Origin: Silene conica
Lineage: Eukaryota; Streptophyta; Magnoliopsida; Caryophyllales; Caryophyllaceae
Length of the DNA stretch: 64,000 nucleotides
Assembly (NCBI GenBank): GCA_029255685.2
Contig: CM055316.2
Span: 82,086,861 to 82,150,860 of the forward strand
Reading direction: 5' to 3'
Shown here in pieces: positions 48,455 to 59,680 of this stretch. The position numbers and the translations under genes are program-made. The stretch's first letter is position 1; every line of letters begins with the position of its first letter. The notes under the pieces were generated by a model that saw only the letters and a program-made list of their open reading frames with translations, made no database searches and was not told the origin of the DNA.

Positions 48455-48665
48455 CGGGTCAGAAGTTGAAGACAGTCGGATGTAATACCAGGATGGTAGA
48501 TCTTGTGAAGGGTAGCCCATTGTAAAATGTCACAGATGACATGAGCTTCGGCTTGACAAGCCGATTCAGAAGCGAAAGCAAAAGTTTTCCTAAAAACTTC
48601 ATTTCTATGAAAATCATGAGCAATCCAACCACCACCACCTTACAAAGAAGTGTGCCAACTAGCAT
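48455..48665 (-). pseudogene. LINE RNase H-domain fragment
   Basis: Minus-strand translation reads GGGGWIAHDFHRNEVF...SACQAEAHVICDILQWA...ITSDCLQLL, the pattern of the RNase H-like domain of plant LINEs (SA-x-x-AEA and SD-x-x-x-L). No rest of the element is seen. Confidence 0.7.
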
Positions 48666-49304
48666 CTCCCTTAACAATCTATAGTATAGTAACATTGAGA
48701 GTCACACCCAACGACGTAAAAAGGCTTTGTTCAAGTTATTTATGGATATTATTAGAATCGAGATTTGAAAAAAAGTTGTCATCCGTATTATTTGTATGTT
48801 CCTTGTGTTCGCATCAATTACGTTAATCAATTACTTCTAAATAGAAATAGAGAGTCCTACGCTATTATGAAACGAGTTTATTGATTTTCCTATCCCAATC
48901 GGGTCGTCTACTCCAATTTCCTAATCTTATTACACCATTCAAGTTCGCGCCTTAGGTCACGAACGTCCAATTTGGGAAGTAAATCAATACACCGTCACTG
49001 AAACTAAAGAACTAAAGATTGAACCGCCAAGCTTAGGACCGCAATCAAACATACCCTTAAAAATCGGTCCGAGACCATACCCAAACTAGCTAGACCAGAC
49101 ATGCACATGTGAATCCAATTGGGTCCTAATGCTAATGTTACACTCTAATATTAAAACATAACTCCGCTGAATTCACTCCAACATAATTAAGATTCTCCAC
49201 TATTTCGATTCTAATTTCTGGTTTTTTAGTTCCGAGTTTTCGAATATAATAGAGGATCAATTTATTAGTTGCAAATTTCAATCACCTATCAATATCATTC
49301 CAGC

Positions 49305-49390
49305 CGAGACTCGAGAGTCAAATAGTCAATACATCGAGCCAGCACATCTGTACTGGAAAGTATACATATGACATGGAAGCAACTAGTAGA
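49305..49390 (+). repeat. Upstream block copy, K5 side, eroded
   Basis: Keeps AGTCAATACATCGAG, CAGC and GACATGGAAGCAACTAG in the order of the other copies. About 0.7 kb upstream of K5. Confidence 0.45.
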
Positions 49391-50065
49391 TAAATCGATC
49401 CCCTCCATTTCAATCATTTATTTATTTGCATCTAATATCATAAATGAATAAAGGACGGAGCATAATAGGAAATATTTCAAATCAATGAAATAATGAAATA
49501 CTTGTCAAAACCTAATTAAGTAAAGTTCGCACGTAAAAAAGTAATTTTGATAAAATATAACAGGGTAAAATTTATAAAAATAAAAAATTCGATCATTTTA
49601 TGGAACGTCATCTAGTCTTGCTTAAGACGGATCCGTCCCTAAGCTTAGGACGGAGCAAATATCACTCTACATATATGACAAATTACTTTTTCCAATATAT
49701 TTTGTTTTTGTCTTGCACATCTAAATTGAGTTTATTTATTCTAGTTAAACTGAAGATGGATAATACCCGTCTTAAATAAGGATTTGTGATAACCGATAGC
49801 TATTAACTTACCTTACTAGTGATCACGTCTGCAATAATGTTAAAAGAAATTTGGAGCCATTGACAAAACTTTATTTTTTTATTTTTTATTTTTAATCATG
49901 AATAAAAACACTATATACAAAAAAAAACCATAAATGGAAAAACTAATTACCAAATTAACCAAACCAAATTAAGTAATTACATAACAAAATATAAACGTAC
50001 ATTATACTACATCTAATTAAGGAAAATGACTCTCAAGTCTCATCAATTACTATGCCCTAGCTTTC

Positions 50066-51554
50066 ATGCTAGCATTTCTTTTCCTTGCTACATCAGGTTT
50101 GCACCCCTTTCTGTATTGGGTCGAGATTCTCTCCATTTTCTATCCATTTCCTATTAAAAAAGGTCGGGATTTCGTCTAGGGCACGGTTATAAATATGTGC
50201 CTGATTTCATTTTTTACTTTACTTATTGTCGTTTTACATAATTTTTGAATACTAATTCCTCTATAAACTTTTGAAGATGAGGTTATTAACGGTCTCAATT
50301 TTATTGCTGACGGGTTTAAACCAGGCCAGGTCATGAATAGTTGAGTTTTATTACTTGTACAATTTTAATTTTATGACCGAATATGTAACCATATTAATGA
50401 ATGTCGTATGTCTAATGTATATTTTGATGGTGGTTATTGTCTATGAACCTAATACAGATCCATCGTCAGCAAACGGTTATTACCAAAACCCGTCAGATCC
50501 GTATCCAAATGCTCCGATGGAATCTTCAATCGGATCGAATATAACATGTCAAGAATTAGGTCAAGTATGTCCATCCGAAGGTGTTTACAAATGTTGTGAC
50601 AAATTGGTCTGCCGAGCTGATACTCTAAGCGTATTAGTTTGTTTGCCACCTTTAGGTATTTAACTTAATTAACTAGGCCTCGTATTTTGCTTTGTTAAAG
50701 CTGATCAAATGACTCAGGTGCGAAAGCCTGGCCCTCTTTCTTCTGGGTTTGCGCTAAACTCTCGGCTCTGAAAAAGTCCAAAGCCCGATGCAGGCGGCTC
50801 ATAGGAAAATTTGGGGTGGATTTGGCCTTGACTTTCCGCCTGTTTTTTTGGCCTGGCCCGACCCTAATTTTAACTCTAATATATTTGTAGTTCGTCAAAT
50901 CCTGGTTCCTCCATTGATTTCAATGTTCTTTTTTCTAAAGTATTGTGCTTGATTAATGGTAAGCTAATGTTTTCTAGATTTAGACTCTGTTTGGCAAAAC
51001 TAGTTGAAAAGATAACTGAAACTTGAAAACTACCTGCCTTGAGTCGAACACTACAAAAATAATAAGCTACCTGATTGTTTTGGCAAAAAAGTTACTTCAG
51101 ACAAATCAGGTAGCTGAAATGGCTTGCCAAACGAAGCCTTAACATTATTTCGGCTTGTAAATTACACTCTCTCCTCTCTTTGAGTGTGACCCGTCTCATA
51201 TTGTGTTATACTTTCAAATTTACAGTTCCAGATACGAAAGGAAAGCCAGCCGACGATCCAAATTGTCGAGAATTAAGGAAATCGTGTATACCATATGGAG
51301 TATACAATTGTTGTGAAGGATTAAGCTGCATAGGCACCAACGGTTTGGGAGTATGCGTACCAACGGTAGGAGAGAAAGCGCCAACAAATGTAGATGAGTG
51401 TCAAAAAGAAAATCATGTGTGTGAACCTTACAATCGATATAATTGTTGTCCGGGATTCAAGTGTATTGACCCTCGAACACTTCATTTTCCTTATTTTGTT
51501 CCAATTGACCCGTCAAAGGTTCCTCCCGGTGCTGGCATATGTGTTAGGAAATAG
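50066..51554 (+). CDS. K5: three-domain knottin-like protein with damaged 5' end
   Basis: Inferred join of 50066-50096, 50458-50655 and 51226-51554, giving 185 residues, phase-1 introns. The signal exon matches its paralogues only from NYYALAFMLAFLFLATS. An indel puts the upstream ATG (50026) out of frame, so only the internal Met remains, leaving a 10-residue hydrophobic leader without a basic N-region. Exon 2 has GYYQNPSDPYPNAPMES, an NIT site and CQELGQVCPSEGVYKCC. Exon 3 has CRELRKSCIPYGVYNCCEG and CQKENHVCEPYNRYNCCPG, with a long final loop and PPGAGICVRK. The mature domains are all intact, which suggests recent damage or an alternative start (50355, in intron 1, with a hydrophobic stretch). 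No K2-like promoter box was found. Confidence 0.7.
50983..51138. mobile_element. Tourist-like MITE in intron 2 of K5
   Basis: 156 bp with ends GACTCTGTTTGGCAA / TTGCCAAACGAAGCC and TTA on both sides. AGCTACCTGATT and its inverse give internal pairing. Confidence 0.75.
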
Positions 51555-52488
51555 ACTATTACTTATAATTTCGAAACAATATAACGTATGATATATTGAT
51601 ATGTACCCTTTTTACCAATTCACGACGATATCATTTTGTTAATTCATGTCCAAAGCGCGGCTTTACTTGGAATTTTTTTGGATGGTGATGGACATGGCAC
51701 TATGGAAGGATACGATACATGTGAACTTCTAGCTTTTGCTGTTTTATTAAGTTTTTTTAAAAAAATTCTTTTTGGATTTGTTACATTTTTTTTTTCCCAA
51801 AAACTCGTATATTAAATTTTACTTTGTTTTTCAAAATTACCTTAAACGTTATTCTTGATTTATTTTTTTGGGTTTTTTATACATGTGATAAGTTCGTTTT
51901 AAAATCTATAAAACCCCTTTATCTTTCATTTTCGGTTTCACTTCACTTCCGTTTCTTTTTTTCTTTTCTTTATTTCTCTAGTCGAGATAAGAGTTCACCC
52001 TAGACGGTTCCAAAGGATGATTAAATAAGGACAATATATATAAGATGGATCGTATTTATGAGATTAATTTACTCCGTCTCATTTACATCATAAATTTAAC
52101 TCTGTAAAAAACCCATTAAACAGCGAAGCAAGAGGTAAAAATAAATTACCTACATTATTGGTGCTATTTTACTATTTTAGGCCTTTAATAGCCTTATTTG
52201 GTTTTATGTCAAGCTGTAAAATTCTTTGGAAGGGAAAAAAAGGGACAAAAAAATTATCCAAAATTTTGAAATAAAATAAAAATTTACTACTAAGTTCCTC
52301 TTTTTCCTTTTAAATTCACAAAAATTCACAAAAATTAAGATCATTTTACGGGTTTTAGATGACCCTGTGTTACGCTTTTGTTAACGACATTATAAAGAAT
52401 ATGAGCGATATTTGTTCCTAGACGGAAATTGACAGTGTAGCTAGATAAGAAGATTTTGTTTGTGATTGACAAGAGGACTAGAGCAGCA
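51555..52488. other. Intergenic between K5 and the kinase
   Basis: AT-rich, with long T and A runs. No gene or clear repeat was recognised. Confidence 0.45.
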
Positions 52489-55400
52489 ATGGGTTTGTTT
52501 CAATGTTGTTCGCAACGGGAAGAGGAGAGCATTGAGGACGTGCTTAATCGGTCTGGTAGACGGCCGAAACCTTCATTAAGGGCATCTTTAAGGGCTAGCA
52601 TTAAGCAATTGTTGTTAACCAAATCCAAGATTACTTTTGCTAATATTTCATTTAAATCAGGTGACATTTGATTTCTTTGCCTCGCTACATACTCTCTATG
52701 TTCCAATCATTTGATTACGTTTGATTAAAATGACTGCTTGAGACGAGGGAGTACATTATAATCATCTTAGGATAAATGTTCATAAACTAATTGATGTACT
52801 AAGAAATGATGATTTTTACAAAAGTTCAGATAGCAGCAAGCATCGACACATTTTCTCTGTCCCGATCATTTGATTACGTTTGATTAAAATACGTCACAAA
52901 AAATACTTATAAGGTAAACAAATGACTGATCCGAGACAGAGGGAGTACATTATAATCATCATCTTAATTAGGATAAATGTTCGAAAACTAATTGATGTAC
53001 TAAGAAATGAGGATTGTTACAAGAATTCAGATAGCAACAAGCATCGACACATTCCCTCTGTCCCAGTCATTTGATTACGTTTGATTAAAATCCGTCCCAA
53101 GAATACTTATAAGGTAAACAAATGACTGATTCGAGACAGAGGGAGTACATTATAATCATCATCTTAGGAATAATGTTCGAAAACTAATTGATGTACTAAG
53201 AAATGATGATTCTTGCAACAATTCGGATAGCAGCAAGCATCGATACATTCCCTCTGTCCCGATCATTTGATTACGTTTGATTAAAATCTGTCACAAAGAA
53301 TACTTATAAGGTAAACAAATGACCGATTTGAGACGGAGGGAGTACATTATAATCATCTTGGGATAAATGTTCATAAACTAATTGATGTACGAAGAATTGA
53401 TGATTCTTGCAACAAATCGGATAGCAGCAAGCATCGACACATTCCCTATGTCTCAATCATTTGATTACGTTTGATTACAATCCGTCACAAAGAATACTTA
53501 TAAGGTAAACAAATGACTAATACGAGACGGAGGGAATACATTATAATTATCGTCTTAGGATAAATGTTCCAAAACTAATTGATGTACTAGGAAATGATGA
53601 TTCTTGCAACAATTCAGATAGCAGCAAGCATCGATACATTCCCTCTGTCCCAATCATTTGATTACATTTGATTAAAATACGTCCCAAAGAATACTTATAA
53701 GGTAAACAAATAACTGATCCGAGACAGAGGGAGTACATTATTATCATCATCTTAGGATAAATGTTCCAAAACTAATTGATGTACTAAAAAAAAAATGATT
53801 TCTCACAACAATTCAGATAGCAGCAAGCATCGATACATTCACGACGAGATTGCTAAATTCGGGAAGGGAACGATTAACGTGAAGGTTTTCTCGTACAAAG
53901 AGTTATGTGAAGCTACCAACAATTTTACGAACGACAATTTAATTGGTGAAGGTGGTTTTGGAAGGGTTTACAAGGGATCGATTGATGATCCAAAGCAGGT
54001 TAAAATAGCATTCATTTGTCTTTAGATTCGTCTTTCATCGTGATTTAGATCGACAAGGTCAGGCCTGAATCGATGCTGTGTATGATGCAGGTTGTCGCGG
54101 TAAAGCAGCTAGACAGGAACGGGTTGCAGGGGAATCGAGAATTCCTCGTAGAAGTTCTGATGTTGAGTCTTCTTAAAGATGGTAACCTTGTGAGTTTAGT
54201 TGGTTATTGTGCTGAAGGCTCTCATCGGCTTTTGGTTTACGAGTTCATGTCCAATGGATCTCTCGAGGATCATCTTCTCGGTATCTCTCAATATTTCACA
54301 AACTCTGTAGACGATGTTATATTAACTTAGGCCCTGTTTTTTTCGGCTGAAACGAGCTGAATTGAATTAATTGGAGTAGAACTTATTTGAACTAAATTGA
54401 GTGGAACTAAGGTGGAGTGAATTTAGTTGAATTAAAAGTTAATTTTGTGAAGAGATTAAGTGACCATAATTGATTGAACGTAATAAAACCCAGCGGAATA
54501 TAGCCAGGCAAAATTGGAAGGAGCTGAAATTAAGTCAGAAAGAACATGACCTTATTGTATACATTTACGAGTGTATGATAATAGTCATGAGACGATCTTA
54601 AATGACAATACGTGATAAACGATGATATCTTGTCTAATTCATCTTCTGAATCATTGATTCGTGTTTTTCCCCCTTGGTTATAGACTTGAAACCGGAGAAG
54701 AAACCTTTGGACTGGACAACTAGAATGAAAATAGCAGCCGGAGCAGCAAGAGGTCTCGAGTATCTCCATGAAACTGCGGATCCACCAGTGATATATAGGG
54801 ACTTCAAAGCATCAAACATCTTGTTAAACGAGGAGCTCAAACCGAAGCTCTCTGATTTTGGGTTGGCTAAGATCGGTCCAACTGGAGAAGCGACCTACGT
54901 TTCTACAAGAGTGATGGGAACGTATGGTTACTGCTCACCTGAGTACGCGTTAACTGGCCAACTCACAACAAAATCCGATGTTTACAGCTTTGGAGTCGTC
55001 TTCCTAGAGATCATTACGGGAAGGAGAGTTATCGACAACAGCAAGCCTGCTCAGGAGCAAAATCTTGTTGAATGGGTAAAGCAAATCGGTTTTCATTGCA
55101 ATTACTCCCTCTGTCCCGTTCATATGTTCACACTTCCTTTATTTTGAAGTCATGAATAAAACTTTGAAGTCATGAAAACGGAAAAAATGATCAAAATATG
55201 GTTGGTGCAGGCACAACCATTGCTCCGAGACAAAAGTAAGTTTCAGCTAATGGCTGATCCATCGCTCGAGGGTGAGTTCCCGACCAAAGGACTCTACCAA
55301 GCATTAGGAGTCGCGGCCATGTGTCTTCAAGAAGAGGCTGATAAGCGTCCTCCGATTAGTGATGTTGTTATCGCCTTAGAGTATCTAGCTTCTAGAGATC

Positions 55401-55555
55401 CTAAGACGGACAATGGTGAACTTGAAGATGATGACGATGAAGAGGGTAGTATCAATGAAGACGAGAAACAAAGTGCGAGCGAGTTGTCAACACCAGGTAG
55501 GACAGACAAAGATCAGGCAGACACAAACAACGAGAAAGAACAGACCGGAAGCTGA
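52489..55555 (+). CDS. Receptor-like cytoplasmic kinase, subfamily VII (PBS1/PBL27-like)
   Basis: Inferred join of 52489-52660, 53817-53998, 54091-54280, 54684-55075 and 55211-55555, giving 426 residues. RLCK-VII kinases relay signals from cell-surface immune and growth receptors at the plasma membrane. MGLFQCC at the N-terminus gives Gly2 for myristoylation and Cys6/Cys7 for palmitoylation. Kinase motifs: [12 protein letters not shown] (100-111), VAVK with Lys123, YRDFKASN (219-226) in place of HRD as is normal for this subfamily, SDFGLAK (238 onward), [15 protein letters not shown], and [12 protein letters not shown]. The usual HHPNLV is KDGNLV here. The tail is acidic ([10 protein letters not shown]) and Ser/Thr-rich. 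Frame continuity fixes the exon 2 acceptor as TTCAG at 53816. Intron 1 carries five extra copies of that acceptor. Intron 3 holds a MITE. Confidence 0.88.
52685..53815 (+). repeat. ~194-bp tandem repeat: Stowaway-like MITE plus duplicated splice acceptor
   Basis: Six MITE copies (ends CCCTCTGTCCC and GACAGAGGGAG, starting near 52686, 52850, 53052, 53247, 53441 and 53637) alternate with about 87 bp of host DNA. The host DNA ends in TTCAG and then ATAGCAGCAAGCATCG, which is the true exon 2 acceptor and the first codons. Acceptor copies are near 52829, 53026, 53220, 53413, 53612 and 53806 (the real one). Spacing is 193-199 bp. Confidence 0.9.
54330..54551 (+). mobile_element. MITE in kinase intron 3
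   Basis: 222 bp, ends GGCCCTGTTTTTTTCGGCTG and (reversed) GGTCATGTTCTTTCTGAC, flanked by TTA on both sides. Same family as 1980-2200. Confidence 0.8.
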
Positions 55556-55764
55556 CCACCGAGGAGCATGGCCTAGATGTCCAGGCCTTTCGTCTATCGA
55601 AGAAGGGGAGCTCCCGGGTCGTCTGCATTTGTAGGCACTGGTAGACATGGGAAGTGGATCGACTCGAGAATTCTCTTTGCCATTGGAGCTAAACTTGTAG
55701 AAATCATTGTAAAAAGACATGGATATATATTCATTCTTGTAGGTTATACATTTTGTCCTTGTGA

Positions 55765-56010
55765 ATCATAACTGTGCTAGAAATAATGGACTCGAGAAAA
55801 ACTAGGCAATCGATAATTCTTCCAGCTAAAATCGACATCATTAGGCCACCAAACCCAATTGCGTTGATGGTGTCGCGTCCTGACCATGAATTTATATGCA
55901 TATTGATGACCCGAGACCACGATTTGGCTCACATAATCTATGCTAAGGTTAATGATGCCGGAATTGTACCCTGATGATTCATATTCAATACGACCTCGTT
56001 TACTTGAAAA
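55765..56010 (-). pseudogene. Truncated copy of the NAC gene 3' end
   Basis: AACTCGAGAAAAACTAGG near 55790 and ATTGCGTTGATGG near 55858 match the NAC terminus at 56130-56245. CTCACATAATCTATGCTAAGG and ATTCATATTCAATACGAC at 55928-55995 match 56551-56612. The middle ~300 bp are missing. A decayed partial duplicate placed directly 3' of the intact gene. Confidence 0.7.
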
Positions 56011-56145
56011 ATAAAATTAACATAATCTTTCCATTCCAAAATGTTTCTGAAAAATAAAACAAAGATAGAAACAGTAATTAATTAAATATATACATCCTCT
56101 ACTTAAGAGTCGTGACCGTGCTACAAATGATAAACTCGATAAAAA

Positions 56146-56752
56146 CTAAGTAGTGATGGGTGTTTCTAGCAGCCAGCCAAGATCAAGATCATCGAATGCA
56201 GAGAGGTCTAATTGGTCCAAATCATCCAACCCAAACGCGTTGGTGGCTTGTTCCGCGCCTTGTAGGATTTGATTGCTATCCTCGATGTGATAACCTTCTA
56301 CTCCGTTTGACAGATACTCGGCTTCTTCTTGTAATGGTTCCATATCGTAAACTTGTTGATCAGCGATACCAACGTTATTATCCATGTCGTAAGCTGCTGT
56401 CGATGAATCCCCGGTTGGCAGCCAATAGGCCTCTTCCACGTCTAGTAGGAATTGGCCATGCTCGAGTTGTTGCAATGGCTCCACATCGTAAACTTGCTGA
56501 TTGGCCAGTTCCGTTCTCGATGCTTCTTGATAACCCGAGATCACGGCTTGACTCACATAATCTTGGTTAGGGTTAATGATGCCTGATGGTTGTTCATATT
56601 CAATACGACATCGTTTACTTGGACCGGCTTCGTATTGTATTGGCTTAATCATCCTCTTCGCGGTAGAAACCGGTTTCTTGACGATATGGCATAACACCAA
56701 CTCATCGTTTCCCTTAAGATAATACTCATGCATCGTCCACTCATCTTCGTTG

Positions 56753-56784
<32 letters not shown>

Positions 56785-57147
56785 TCCATGGGGCTTAAAC
56801 TTCAAGTACCTGACAGTTCCGACAACAGTATCGCCATGATAAACTGATTCGGCCGTTGCCCTCTCCGACCAAATTCCGATACCTTTAATGGAACGACTGA
56901 TCTTCTTACCGTTGGGAGTTAACTTATGAAGTCGACAGAAAAAGAAGCCTTCGTTGAGGTCGTAGACGCCTCTCCATTGTTGAGTGGAAGCCAAGATATT
57001 AAAGGGATGATCACTGTAAACATCAAACTCTATCAACTGAACGTAACATCCCGCCAACTCTTGGCCGCTAAGCTTAAGACGGAGAAAATAGTCGACCAGC
57101 TCTAATTTCGTAGGACAGAAACGGAAACCCGGAGGTAAACCAGCCAT
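56146..57147 (-). CDS. NAC-domain transcription factor, divergent, single exon
   Basis: 333 residues. NAC proteins bind DNA as dimers in the nucleus. The N-terminus is LPPGFRFCPTKLELVDYF (normally FHPTDEELV). Next come SDHPFNILASTQQW, CRLHKLTPNGKKISRS, GIWSERATAESVYHGD in place of GYWKATG, and DEWTMHEYYL. Subdomain D is cut by 12 Asn (residues 122-133) coded by an (AAT)n tract. The C-terminus has a repeated QQVYD-x-EPLQ (about 217 and 267) and an acidic-hydrophobic end (DLDQLDLSAFDDLDLGWLL) typical of an activation domain. The lack of introns is unusual for NAC genes and fits the intron-poor, fast-evolving NAC clades. DNA binding may be altered. A minus-strand TATA (TATATATA, 57276-57283) lies about 130 bp upstream. 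Confidence 0.85.
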
Positions 57148-58202
57148 GATTTATATTTATAATTATTATTATTAGTAAATTGAATGATGGATTATAATTA
57201 TTGGTAATGAAAGAACGAAGGTTGATGAAATATTGTATGAGATGAATGAACAATGGATAGGGAGGTTAAATAGGGTATATATATTTAGGGTTTAGGTTAA
57301 GGTAATAGCCAAGTAATTTCTTGAAGAGTGCGAGTGATTTCTAGTTTCTTACAAACAACACAATTCGTTCTTGTAAGAGTTGTAACTCAAGTAAATGATT
57401 TATAGTACTAGGTTACCGTTTTTTAATTGAGGACATGATCCATACAAGATAAGTTTAGATATCAATCCAATCTGAATAATTTGATCCGACACCCAAACTT
57501 AAGACATCGAGTTTCCCGAATCCAAATCAACCCGACCCAGGATATCCCAACTTGGATTGTTATTGTTACAAACTAATTATTATCCACACAAATAACTTGA
57601 TATTAGGTGACCCAAAAGGACCCGAACCCAAAATAAACCAACCCAACGCAAAATCTATAGACCTAATAAAATAACCCGACCTAAGCCAAAATCTACATAT
57701 AGACCTGAAATAACCCGATCTAACCCAAAATAACCTGAGTATGGGTGTCGAGTATAGGTTAGGTCATTCGGGTCTTGAATATGGGTGTCGGGTATAGGTA
57801 GGTCATTCGGGTTGGGTCAATTTTGACAGGTCTATATACGAGCTTATGACTCCACCCAATCCATACCAAACTGTTTAACCTGAATATAACTCGACCCAAA
57901 TCCATCCTGGGTGACCCGTATGTTAGGTCTAGTTTTATCATTAAATAAACATTCGAATAATTTTTTAATTTAAAACGGGTGTGGTATTCGAGACCGACCT
58001 AAAAATAACTTTACCCAAATCAACGGAGCCGAACCCAACCTGGATAACCTGTTTATCAAGTCTAGTTTTATCATTAAATAAACATTTAAACAGTATTTTT
58101 TAGTTTAATATGTACTAATTAATTATGACTTATAATTGTCATTGCTCCCCGCTTTAATCAACCAAAAAAAGGTTCCTTTTCTTACCTAACGAGTCCGTCA
58201 TT
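57148..58202. other. NAC 5' flank and a dispersed AACCCGA-rich repeat
   Basis: 57430-58080 is full of AACCCGACC / GGTCGGGTT motifs in both orientations, as in hAT-type non-autonomous elements. 57735-57800 includes a tandem GAGTATGGGTGTCG / AATATGGGTGTCG. No gene was recognised. Confidence 0.45.
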
Positions 58203-59636
58203 TCTATCTATATAATAAAATAAAAAGGCTAGATTGAGCATAACATTGTGACACGTGGCAGCGTGAAATCAAGGCAAATGTAATATGAATTATAATTAAG
58301 AGAGATATTATAACAAAATTTATTTACTAACAATCAAAGATAACCAAGAGTCCGAAATTTAAAACATCGACCATTTTTCTTATATAACTCATACCATTCT
58401 CCATTAAATGTCCAATCTATATAATCTATATAAAAAGGCTAGATTGAGCATAACATTGCGACACGTGGCAGCGCGAAATCAAGGTAAATGTAATATGAAT
58501 TATAATTAAGAGAGATATTATAACAAAATTTATTTACTAACTTAAATCAAAGATAACCAAGAGTACGAAATTTAAAACATCGACCATTTTTCTTATATAA
58601 CTCATACCATTCTCCATTAAATGTCCAATTAATCCCATTATATTTACATTGTTAATAGAGGAGATGAAGATTTTATTCCATTAGAGTAGTCTTTCTTATC
58701 TCCTATATTTTGTAACATACAAATTAAATAAAATAAAAAGACATCATTATTATTCTAAAATTAAATGTCTATATTAAATATTTGATAAATTTAAAAAAAT
58801 CAAATAATTAATATAACTTCTACAAATTTATAACCGGTGATTTATAACTAAAAATGACATTTCAATTCTATCTACGAGCTGAGGATAAGAAGATAATACA
58901 ATTTTTGGTGTTATTCTTTATATCAATTAATATTTTAGTTAATTTTTGTTCCCACTTTACAAAGATTTCACGTTATTTTATATTAATGAGCAATCAAACT
59001 GTATATTATGTTAAAAAGTATCAATTTGATTATAAGAAAAAAAAATGGAGCTATTATATTTACTTATTGTTGATTCAACATATTAAAATTCATGTAACAT
59101 CCCATCTGATTATGAGGTTGAATTGAGATGTATGGAGATTTGTCATACATCGGTAGATTGAGATGCTTGTGATATATTTATAATAGCTCTCAACCATCAC
59201 TTACTAACAATGCATTGTGCTTTTAGGCTTAAGTGAGAACAGTTAACGGGCCCAAAGGCATACCTCTCATCTTAACGTTGTGTCCTTTATTCGGTATAAC
59301 TATTCATTTTGACGATAAAGAGGTATTCTCTTACTACGCATATCGGATATGAGTTTAATTTTAGGTTCAGACTTCAATGCTCTATTAAAATTTTAGCCAT
59401 TTCGGTGAAAAATGATGGATATTTTGGAAAAATAGTTTTGAAATAGACTTGATGATTTTCAAGACGTGCATTTTAAGTTAGTTGATGGTGATAATGATTG
59501 CCACTGTAGCAAACTAATATCGACCACAACTTAAAATTGTGAAAATGTTCGCCGTCTTAATTTGCAATTTACTTTATCAATTATATATGAGTAAAACTAT
59601 TTGCAGATCCGCGATTTTCGCGGGCCATAAAACTAG
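58203..59636 (+). mobile_element. Helitron with internal 210-bp tandem duplication
   Basis: Likely starts TCTATCTATATAATAAAA at 58203. It ends with stem CCGCGATTTTCGCGG and CATAAAACTAG before T. 58220-58429 is repeated at 58430-58632 (both contain GGCTAGATTGAGCATAACA and GACACGTGGCAGCG). 59090-59350 has broken coding-like text but no confirmed Rep/helicase motif. Confidence 0.65.
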
Positions 59637-59680
59637 TTATTAGTTAAACAGTTAAGGGTGACTCAAATACATATTATACA

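Larger units (their letters stand above)
48046..50020. other. Intergenic between K4 and K5
   Basis: Contains the LINE RNase H remnant at 48455 and the eroded upstream block at 49305. Otherwise AT-rich with no gene recognised. Confidence 0.4.

Noticed and set aside
58854..59126. 90-codon open frame in the Helitron
   Set aside because: AT-rich, no Rep or helicase motif; probably chance.
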